A stretch of DNA of 5,684 nt from Clostridiales bacterium (GTDB lineage: Bacteria > Bacillota_A > Clostridia > Lachnospirales > Lachnospiraceae): positions 1-5,684 of the forward strand of contig JASKJZ010000184.1 of assembly GCA_030154385.1 (NCBI GenBank), written 5' to 3'. Numbering within the stretch: position 1 is the first letter of the stretch; the number at the start of each line of letters is the position of its first letter. Below are positions 1 to 5,012 of the stretch, piece after piece. The position numbers and the translations under genes were made by a program. The notes below the pieces were generated by a model. It was not told the DNA's origin. It ran no database searches and saw nothing but the letters and a program-made list of their open reading frames with translations.

Positions 1-902
1 TGTTGATTTTTTTCACTCGCTGCTTTGCTGATAATCTGAAGCAGTTCTTCTGTCACCTGCTTGGTAAGATAGGAACCCCTCCAATGAAAAGTGAATGTTT
101 TTCCCTTTTTGATTGCTTGCTGGCAACGCTTTGCTACATCCTCCTGCTTTGTAAACGAAAGCTTCTTCTCGCGATAAAAGAAATGCTCGCCCTGATTGCA
201 CATAGGCACTTTGTATATCACTGGCTCATGATCTTTGAAAATGCTCTTATCCTCTAGATTAAAATAATCGTATCGAAGTTCCCCCTTACTTAAGGTATTA
301 TCAAAGGTAGCGTCCAGATGATACCATGCACCATTTATCTTTATCACATTCCAGGCATGACGATATTTGATTTTTTTTTCTGGATTATTTTCTGAAATTG
401 CAATCACACAAGGAAGCGACAAGGCATCGCATAAAATCTTCACGGTCTTAGCGATTCCCTCACAAACTCCCACGCCCTGACCCAACGGCCCGATGATTTC
501 GTGGGAGTATTGCTTTTTTAATTTATCATAGGTTACCTTTTCACAGATAAAATCATGAATATATTGCTCCTTTTCAAAATCCGTTTTGTCCCGTACCATG
601 CGTGCAAGCTTTTCCACCCGTGCCCGCATCGCCACTTGATGTTCTTTTATTGTATTCTTCTTATATAAATAGACTGGCTCTAATTTTATCATGGTGGAGT
701 CTGGATAAAACGAATAGGTAAAGGTTGTGATATAAAAAAGTGCTGGATCATCCAGTTTCACTTTAAAAAACAGCTCACTTAAGATCGCTCCATCTACTCT
801 TGGTACTGCAAAGCTTGGTGACAGTGCTGTAAGACCGCTCCGAATGATTTGATAAATTTTTTGCTCCGGCTTGTTTAGCTGACTATAGTAATAAAGTTCC
901 AT
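1..902 (-). CDS. Transglutaminase-like domain protein (3' end off the window)
   Basis: This open reading frame of 300 codons starts at ATG 902 and has no stop before the left edge, so the C-terminus is missing. The transglutaminase-like (papain-fold) core is visible: Cys147 in GVGVCEGIAK, His182 in RHAWNVI and Asp197 in YHLDATFDN form the expected Cys-His-Asp triad in the right order and spacing. The preceding stretch (about residues 105-135, with YIHDFICEKVTYD) is the helical lead-in usual for this fold. Residues 1-100 begin MELYYYSQLNKPEQKIY and look like the N-terminal domain found on clostridial relatives; its role is unknown to me. There is no signal peptide or membrane segment in the visible part, so a cytoplasmic location is inferred. 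Members act as proteases, peptide-modifying enzymes or crosslinkers; the substrate cannot be read from the sequence. The start is preceded by AAGG four bases upstream. It lies 53 bases downstream of the alarmone synthetase gene, probably co-transcribed. Confidence 0.85.
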   Translation of the reverse strand, partial: MELYYYSQLNKPEQKIYQIIRSGLTALSPSFAVPRVDGAILSELFFKVKLDDPALFYITTFTYSFYPDSTMIKLEPVYLYKKNTIKEHQVAMRARVEKLARMVRDKTDFEKEQYIHDFICEKVTYDKLKKQYSHEIIGPLGQGVGVCEGIAKTVKILCDALSLPCVIAISENNPEKKIKYRHAWNVIKINGAWYHLDATFDNTLSKGELRYDYFNLEDKSIFKDHEPVIYKVPMCNQGEHFFYREKKLSFTKQEDVAKRCQQAIKKGKTFTFHWRGSYLTKQVTEELLQIISKAASEKNQ

Positions 903-904
903 GG

Positions 905-932
905 TTCCTTGTATTCCTTTCCTTATATTCCT
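905..932 (-). repeat. Tandem 14-bp SD-like repeat before the transglutaminase-like gene
   Basis: On the minus strand AGGAATATAAGGAA (932-919) is followed directly by AGGAATACAAGGAA (918-905), differing at one base. Two further GGAA units lie just upstream (933-950), so the whole leader carries about six SD-like GGAA cores before ATG 902. The copy nearest the start, AAGG at 910-907, has a four-base spacer and is the likely ribosome binding site. Whether the other copies matter (ribosome standby or slippage-tuned expression) is inference. Confidence 0.6.
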
Positions 933-955
933 TTTTTCCTATTTCCTTCGTTTTG

Positions 956-1945
956 TCAATCGATCAGGTCATTTTGAAATCTCGAAAGATGCTCGTAAGG
1001 AAGGATGACTCTGCCACGATACAAGCCACAGCCGTCGTTTATTAATGAATTGTTGACCGCTGAGAACATATTAACGTCAAGCTTTGCAAGCTCTAGCTGC
1101 TGCAAGGCGATTCCTCGCTCATAGGCTTCATCAAAATAGATATATGCTCCCTTTGGTATTTTACTTCTTCTTGCCCGTTCACTTTTTTGCTGCTCCTCAT
1201 AACCGAAATGGTTGGCTGGACCAATCTCCGCAAAATCATCCATCTCCTTTGTCCGAAGCTGCACCTCGATATAACAGCGGGCAAGATTATCATAAAAGGT
1301 AATATGAAGCGAACGATAGCCCTCTGCTTTGGCATTGACAATATAATCCTTATAATAGGGGCTTACACTGCTCTTTAACAAAGGAGATTGCTTCTCTCCG
1401 ATTGGGGGAGAGATTTCTGCGGAAAATCCTCTTTCTTCCAGAAAATTTGGCAGCTTATTCGCAATATCATACAGATACGTTAGCTCCACCTCTTCCCGGC
1501 TATCCCCTTCCTTTAGATGGCACTTGGGAAGAGATACGACGATTCGGTAGGCAATTAGATCACGGAAGCAGCTGACACAATTTTTTAATTCTGGAAGCGT
1601 GGGATACTTGCCATATTTACTGTAATAATCGTGAATATATTCTACAATATAGCCGTTGAATTTTTCTTCCGCTCGAATCAGTGATTTGATTCGCCCCTTG
1701 AAGGTAAAAGCAAGAAATGGATAATCATTTGCCATGAGCTTATAAAACTCCCGCATTCTCTGTGATTGGGACGTCAAAAATTCATTGTGCTTTAAAAGCT
1801 CCTGGATCTGTATCAAAAAATTGCTGTGTACCAGATCAATTGGATTGTCGGTTTCTTTTGCAGATATTTTTAAATCATCAATGTAGCGCTGTAAGATCTT
1901 AAGCACCGTATCTCCCGAATATAGATAATCATTTAGCTTTATCAT
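956..1945 (-). CDS. Single-domain RelA/SpoT-type (p)ppGpp synthetase (small alarmone synthetase-like)
   Basis: The 329-residue product carries the RelA/SpoT nucleotidyltransferase domain, which transfers pyrophosphate from ATP to GDP/GTP to make (p)ppGpp. Visible motifs: substrate-binding GRIKS at 84-88; FRDLIAYR at 127-134 with Asp129 matching the catalytic metal-binding Asp; GYRSLH at 209-214 with Tyr210 for guanine stacking; and IEVQLRT at 226-232 with Glu227 matching the catalytic Glu. All key residues are present, so it is predicted active. No HD hydrolase, TGS or ACT domain is seen. It is therefore not a long Rel protein, yet it is longer than RelP/RelQ (about 200-230 residues): helical residues 1-75, an enlarged segment at 140-205 and a tail after 250 are extra. 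ATG 1945 is preferred: GAGG lies five bases upstream, whereas the farther in-frame ATGs at 2038 and 2029 lack a good site and would add an acidic 31-residue leader that reads through the SD and hairpin. A toxic tRNA-modifying relative (toxSAS) is an alternative; no small antitoxin gene is adjacent. Confidence 0.9.
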   Translation of the reverse strand: MIKLNDYLYSGDTVLKILQRYIDDLKISAKETDNPIDLVHSNFLIQIQELLKHNEFLTSQSQRMREFYKLMANDYPFLAFTFKGRIKSLIRAEEKFNGYIVEYIHDYYSKYGKYPTLPELKNCVSCFRDLIAYRIVVSLPKCHLKEGDSREEVELTYLYDIANKLPNFLEERGFSAEISPPIGEKQSPLLKSSVSPYYKDYIVNAKAEGYRSLHITFYDNLARCYIEVQLRTKEMDDFAEIGPANHFGYEEQQKSERARRSKIPKGAYIYFDEAYERGIALQQLELAKLDVNMFSAVNNSLINDGCGLYRGRVILPYEHLSRFQNDLID

Positions 1946-1950
1946 AGGTT

Positions 1951-1963
1951 CCTCTTCCTCTCC
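1951..1963 (-). promoter_or_regulatory. Ribosome binding site deciding the synthetase start
   Basis: The minus strand reads GGAGAGGAAGAGG here, with the last GAGG ending five bases before ATG 1945. Translated in frame it would be the acidic run EEEE, unlike anything needed by the RelA/SpoT fold. This supports ATG 1945 over ATG 2038 as the real start. Confidence 0.7.
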
Positions 1964-1991
1964 AAATCGGTCGTATTCTTCCGTTTGCTTG

Positions 1992-2019
1992 TCTGCTATA
2001 ATGCTACTATTATAGCAGA
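1992..2019 (-). promoter_or_regulatory. Perfect 11-bp inverted repeat containing an extended -10 element
   Basis: TCTGCTATAAT (1992-2002) and ATTATAGCAGA (2009-2019) are exact reverse complements around a six-base loop, two bases beyond the tetR stop. The arm contains TGCTATAAT, an extended -10 box (TGnTATAAT), which by symmetry reads on both strands. On the minus strand the -10 at 2014-2009 would start a transcript near 2002, giving a leader of about 57 bases to ATG 1945. The -35 region (TGGAAC at 2037-2032) is weak, as tolerated with extended -10 sites. There is no following T-run, so it is not a standard intrinsic terminator. It could instead be an operator or a leader hairpin in a tetR read-through transcript. 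Confidence 0.55.
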
Positions 2020-2021
2020 GG

Positions 2022-2627
2022 TCATCCATTTGTTCCATAGCGGGAAAGAAAGACTGCGATTATCTCGTCCATAATTTGATCTGTTTGCACTAAGGAAGCG
2101 CCATCTGTCAACAAGGCATTCCAAGTCAAACAGCCATGAATTAAACCATAAAACATTTGCGCAGCTAAAAACTCAGAGGGAATTTCTAATTTTCCATCCT
2201 TTTTTGCATCCCCAAGCCATACCATAAAATCCCTAAAGAAAGGATGCTGCTGCATTGTGTCCTTTACTAACTCGGCATGATATAAATATACAGAAGTCAG
2301 AAGTCTTGAAAGTCCACGCTGTTTTGAATCCGTGACTCGATATAGTTCTGCTTCGATAAAAACCGCCAACTGAGTCTCAATTGCTTGTTCGGGGGAATAA
2401 GTAACCGGCTTCGACTTTTTATTTTCAACTAAATATTCGGAAACAATTGCAAGAAATAGGGATTCCTTATTCTGAAAATGCTTATAAATTGTAATTTTCG
2501 ATACCTTTGCCTGTTCTGCAATTTTATCCATGCTGGCTCCTTCAAATCCTTTTTCGCTAAAGATGTCAATGGCACTCTCTAAAATAGCGGCTCTTTTGTT
2601 CAACGATAATTTTCTCTCTCGACTCAT
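2022..2627 (-). CDS. TetR/AcrR-family transcriptional repressor
   Basis: The 201-residue length is typical of TetR regulators, which bind palindromic operators as dimers and release DNA on binding a small ligand. The N-terminal DNA-binding domain is clear: helix 1 around 11-27 (KRAAILESAIDIFSEKG) and the helix-turn-helix at about 32-51 (SMDKIAEQAKVSKITIYKHF), followed by NKESLFLAI. The C-terminal part (about 80-195, with FRDFMVWLGDAKKDGKLEI and AAQMFYGLIHG) resembles the AefR-type ligand/dimer domain; the ligand cannot be deduced. ATG 2627 has GGAG five bases upstream. Two 18-bp palindromes lie in the divergent region next to it and overlap both its own promoter and that of the membrane-protein gene, so autorepression and control of the neighbour are inferred. 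The synthetase gene begins 76 bases downstream and may also respond through read-through. Confidence 0.93.
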   Translation of the reverse strand: MSRERKLSLNKRAAILESAIDIFSEKGFEGASMDKIAEQAKVSKITIYKHFQNKESLFLAIVSEYLVENKKSKPVTYSPEQAIETQLAVFIEAELYRVTDSKQRGLSRLLTSVYLYHAELVKDTMQQHPFFRDFMVWLGDAKKDGKLEIPSEFLAAQMFYGLIHGCLTWNALLTDGASLVQTDQIMDEIIAVFLSRYGTNG

Positions 2628-2636
2628 ATCTTCTCC

Positions 2637-2664
2637 ATAAACTATACTATTCAGTGTAGTTTAT
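2637..2664. promoter_or_regulatory. Operator-like palindrome 1 (probable TetR site)
   Basis: The 28-bp imperfect palindrome has 11 of 14 symmetric base pairs. The outer arms ATAAACTA (2637-2644) and TAGTTTAT (2657-2664) are exact reverse complements. Its 18-bp core CTATACTATTCAGTGTAG (2642-2659) resembles the inverted copy at 2677-2694. It lies immediately downstream of the predicted tetR start point and upstream of the tetR SD, suited to blocking tetR transcription. Assignment to this TetR protein is inference from adjacency and symmetry. Confidence 0.65.
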
Positions 2665-2666
2665 AC

Positions 2667-2695
2667 TTGACGTAATCTACACTGTACTGTATAGT
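2667..2695 (+). promoter_or_regulatory. Promoter for the DUF4386-type membrane protein gene
   Basis: A -35 box TTGACG (2667-2672) and a -10 box TATAGT (2690-2695) are separated by exactly 17 bases, each matching the housekeeping consensus at 5 of 6 positions. Transcription would begin near 2702 and give a leader of about 38 bases. Palindrome 2 fills the spacer and reaches into the -10 box, so a bound repressor would exclude RNA polymerase. Confidence 0.7.
2677..2694. promoter_or_regulatory. Operator-like palindrome 2 (probable TetR site)
   Basis: CTACACTGTACTGTATAG is a dyad with seven of nine symmetric pairs. Its reverse complement matches the core of palindrome 1 at 15 of 18 positions. The shared half-site is roughly CTAYACTR. 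It overlaps the spacer and -10 of the rightward promoter and covers the predicted start point of the leftward tetR promoter, so one bound dimer could shut off both directions. Confidence 0.65.
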
Positions 2696-2721
2696 ATACT
2701 TTATAATCGTATAAATAACAA
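2693..2721 (-). promoter_or_regulatory. Probable tetR promoter
   Basis: On the minus strand a -35 box TTGTTA (2721-2716) and a -10 box TATACT (2698-2693) are separated by 17 bases. Transcription would begin near 2686, inside palindrome 2, and the tetR leader would contain palindrome 1. The -10 boxes of this and the opposing promoter overlap at 2693-2695, so the two promoters should compete. The -35 matches consensus at only 4 of 6 positions; alternative -10 boxes (TATAAA, TATAGT) lie nearer tetR without a good -35. Confidence 0.55.
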
Positions 2722-2739
2722 GAAAGGATACCCACAATT

Positions 2740-3378
2740 ATGCCGATAAACAAAGAAAAACATCGTGTCTATGCACGAGCCGCTGGAACCATGTATATTA
2801 TTTGTATGATTACAAGTATTGTAGGCGGACTGCTCATTCAAAAAGCATTGGAGTCGCAAACTCTTGTGCAAGCACTGGAACGTAACTTAAATCTGCTTAT
2901 TATTGGCAACATATTCGAATTTATCAATGCTTTTGGTGTCATTATTATTGCAATCTCCTTTTACCATATGTTAAAAATACAAAAACCCGCTTTATCTACC
3001 ACCTATCTTATTACAAGAAGTATCGAAGCGAGTTTTTGCATCGGAGCTGCCTTTTTACCAATTCTATCTTTGCTGAGCATTCATAATACAGGGCTTGATG
3101 CCAAACAAAAAACAATATTGATAACCTTCTTATCTTTATCCCGTTCCAGCTTTTTTGACTATCTATATCCCATCCTCTTTACATTTGCTGGCATTTTATT
3201 TTATTCCTTGCTCTATACTACGAAGCAGCTACCCCGCTATCTCTCCATTTGGGGTCTGCTTTCACTAATTGGTGTACTAATGTCTATATTGGTTCCTGAT
3301 ATAAAAATGATCCCTGGTCTTTTTATTATTGCAAACGAGCTTTATCTTGGTTTTTACTTATTATTGAAAAGCAAGTAA
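2740..3378 (+). CDS. DUF4386-type integral membrane protein, six predicted helices
   Basis: The product is 212 residues and strongly hydrophobic. Predicted membrane segments are at about 13-34, 51-78, 88-114, 138-160, 167-186 and 189-208, with a short charged N-terminus (MPINKEKHRVYARAAG). The opening RAAGTMYIICMITSIVGG, the mid-protein FFDYLYPILFTFAGILFYSLLY and the LPRYLSIWGLLSLIGVL segment fit the DUF4386 family as I know it, whose biochemical function is not established. No transporter signature or catalytic motif is seen. AAAGGA at 2723-2728 is the likely ribosome binding site, with a rather long 11-base spacer. The gene is the only plus-strand gene and is divergent from tetR, with its promoter overlapped by a palindrome. 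It is therefore a likely regulatory target, by analogy with TetR-controlled membrane efflux or sensor proteins, although an efflux role is not shown. Confidence 0.82.
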   Translation: MPINKEKHRVYARAAGTMYIICMITSIVGGLLIQKALESQTLVQALERNLNLLIIGNIFEFINAFGVIIIAISFYHMLKIQKPALSTTYLITRSIEASFCIGAAFLPILSLLSIHNTGLDAKQKTILITFLSLSRSSFFDYLYPILFTFAGILFYSLLYTTKQLPRYLSIWGLLSLIGVLMSILVPDIKMIPGLFIIANELYLGFYLLLKSK

Positions 3379-3387
3379 TTCAGCCCT

Positions 3388-3999
3388 TCACGCCCACTGT
3401 CCAGGAAGCTTTCGTTTCTCCATATAGGGAAATTTTTTATCATAAGCCTCTACTTGATTGGAATCTAACTGATCAAAAATTTCAGATTCATAAAAGCTTC
3501 CCCGAATCCCATCAAAAGCATTTGACACAATCTCGTATCCCATAAATGCATCAAAATTTTTTCCTTCCTTGGTGGTAATACCAAAATGGTCGGAGGTTTT
3601 AAATCCATTCCTTGGATAATATCCAGGTTCCCCAAAAATAACGATTCCCTTAAACCCTTTTTCTCTTGCTTCCTGTATCGTTACTTCGAGCAGTCTGCCA
3701 CCTATGCCTCTATTCTGGTATTCGGGGTCTACGCATAACGGTCCAAAGGTTAATATCTCCGTTTTCCTAGCCCCCTCCAGAATATATGCTTTTGAATAAT
3801 AAATAGCTCCAACTATCATTTCATCTAATGTGGCAACCCGGCTCAGCTCTTCTATGTAGTCGTCACTTCTTCTAAGCAAATGAACCAAATAGTGCTCACT
3901 GCAGCCTGGTACATGAAGATTCCAAAAGGCTTTTTTTGTCATATATTCTGCGTTAAAATAATCTTCTTCTCTTTCTGGTCGTATCATTAAGTTTCTCAT
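3388..3999 (-). CDS. GNAT-family N-acetyltransferase, YhbS-like
   Basis: The product is 203 residues with a GNAT fold, which transfers acetyl from acetyl-CoA to an amine. It opens with IRPEREEDY, followed by the central strands and GPLCVDPEYQNRGIGGRLL at 86-104. There Gln95-Asn-Arg-Gly-Ile-Gly100 is the acetyl-CoA pyrophosphate-binding Q/R-x-x-G-x-G/A loop. Next is a GEPGYYPRNGF segment at 123-133, characteristic of the YhbS-type branch. The C-terminal 60 residues (AFMGYEIVSNAF onward) are the branch-specific extension. The acceptor is unknown. ATG 3999 overlaps the upstream gene's TGA as ATGA and has GGGAG four bases ahead, so translational coupling is likely. A second in-frame ATG four codons on is possible but less well placed. 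It converges on the DUF4386 gene with nine bases between stops and no visible terminator hairpin. Confidence 0.92.
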   Translation of the reverse strand: MRNLMIRPEREEDYFNAEYMTKKAFWNLHVPGCSEHYLVHLLRRSDDYIEELSRVATLDEMIVGAIYYSKAYILEGARKTEILTFGPLCVDPEYQNRGIGGRLLEVTIQEAREKGFKGIVIFGEPGYYPRNGFKTSDHFGITTKEGKNFDAFMGYEIVSNAFDGIRGSFYESEIFDQLDSNQVEAYDKKFPYMEKRKLPGQWA

Positions 4000-5012
4000 C
4001 TTGCTCCCTGCTCCTTTTCCAAATATAAATCATAACCAATTACCCGTTCATCGATTCTTCTGTGATAGCTGTATGTATAATTTTTAAAATGCTTCGCCCA
4101 GAAGTATCGTGCATTGGGATTCAGTGTTTCACAATCAACCCCTAAATACTTTTTTCCTTCCTTTTGACAGACGTCGCACACATAATAAAGCAATTCATCT
4201 GCAACCTGACTACCCCGATACTCCTCTTTCACATAAGCGCCGCAGATATTAACCACATCATTTGCATTGCTAAGAAAGGTTTCGCCTTCGTCCTGAATCG
4301 ACATAAATCCAATGATCGTATCGTTATCATAAGCAGCAAAAACGCGAAGGTCATCTCTAAGTGTCCACTCCATATCGTCTCCGAAGGGTGTTGGAAAGTA
4401 CACAGGCGTTTTCCATAAGTGCATGATTAGCTCCCTTCGCAGCGCAAGAACAAGTTTTTTCTGATCCTTTCTAAGCTCCTTATATTGATGCTCTTTAAAT
4501 TGATGCTCTTTCTCTATAATCATTGGATGCTTGGTTTTTCTTGTCCCAAGCTCCTCCAATTTCATGATTGCATCGCTGCAACGGATGCCAAAACCATTTA
4601 GCACAAGTGCTTCTTCTACTTCCCGATCATTCGCATATTGACTTAATGCAACGCTTGTGACTCCCTCTTCCTTTACCAGAATATCCATCGCAGCTGCTAA
4701 CATTTTAGATGCCGTCTTTTGTCGGTTATGAACTGGATATCCACTGCCGCCAAGCGGAGAAAACGCGCCCTTGCAGTTTCCAAAAAAACCATCAATTGGA
4801 CTATAAAATGCCATATATCCGATTAATTTCTCACCTTCCTTTGCGACTACTCCACATTTCCTTTGAAATAAATTGGTGAGCAGCTCCCTTATCTCACTTG
4901 TAAAATGATAGTCGGGCATTTCCTTATTTTGATCACAGGCAGCTTGATACTGCTCTTTTGCTACTATAAGTGCCTGGTCCATATATTTTTCATGCAATCG
5001 TTCAATTTCCAT
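3996..5012 (-). CDS. Tandem double-GNAT acetyltransferase-like protein
   Basis: The 338-residue product is built of two GNAT-like halves. In the N-terminal half (about 1-160), strand-like GVVAKEGEKLIGYMAFY at 54-70 is followed by a degenerate loop around HNRQKTASKML (95-105) with no glycine where the acetyl-CoA loop should be. In the C-terminal half (about 190-335), IIGFMSIQ precedes ICGAYVKEEYRGSQVADELL at 256-275, with R-G-S-Q-V-A close to the Q/R-x-x-G-x-A consensus, and GVDCETLNPNARYFWAKHFK at 291-310 is a typical GNAT C-terminal strand-helix. The C-half is therefore probably catalytic and the N-half structural or regulatory. The linker carries a duplicated KEHQF/KEHQY. ATG 5012 is chosen: AAGGA lies five bases ahead and it overlaps the rsgA stop by 11 bases. 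The longer ATG at 5099 would add a basic 29-residue leader that merely reads rsgA's lysine-rich tail in another frame. The substrate is unknown. Confidence 0.88.
   Translation of the reverse strand: MEIERLHEKYMDQALIVAKEQYQAACDQNKEMPDYHFTSEIRELLTNLFQRKCGVVAKEGEKLIGYMAFYSPIDGFFGNCKGAFSPLGGSGYPVHNRQKTASKMLAAAMDILVKEEGVTSVALSQYANDREVEEALVLNGFGIRCSDAIMKLEELGTRKTKHPMIIEKEHQFKEHQYKELRKDQKKLVLALRRELIMHLWKTPVYFPTPFGDDMEWTLRDDLRVFAAYDNDTIIGFMSIQDEGETFLSNANDVVNICGAYVKEEYRGSQVADELLYYVCDVCQKEGKKYLGVDCETLNPNARYFWAKHFKNYTYSYHRRIDERVIGYDLYLEKEQGAR
4484..4511 (-). repeat. In-frame 13-bp direct repeat in the GNAT linker
   Basis: ATTGATGCTCTTT occurs at 4484-4496 and again at 4499-4511 on the plus strand, a 15-base period equal to five codons. 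It encodes KEHQF then KEHQY, between the two GNAT halves. It looks like a small tandem duplication in a tolerant linker. Confidence 0.7.

Noticed and set aside
13..201. Small minus-strand open frame of 62 codons
   Set aside because: It lies wholly inside the transglutaminase-like gene in another frame; that gene's frame is open across it and carries family motifs.
1084..1378. Three short open frames on both strands
   Set aside because: They are out-of-frame shadows of the synthetase gene, with no SD and no recognisable protein features.
956..1945. Classical toxSAS toxin-antitoxin pair
   Set aside because: No small antitoxin-like gene is adjacent; the neighbours are a TetR repressor and a transglutaminase-like protein. 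Kept only as an alternative enzyme activity.
1992..2019. Intrinsic terminator for tetR
   Set aside because: The stem is AT-rich and no T-run follows on the minus strand; a promoter, operator or leader role fits better.
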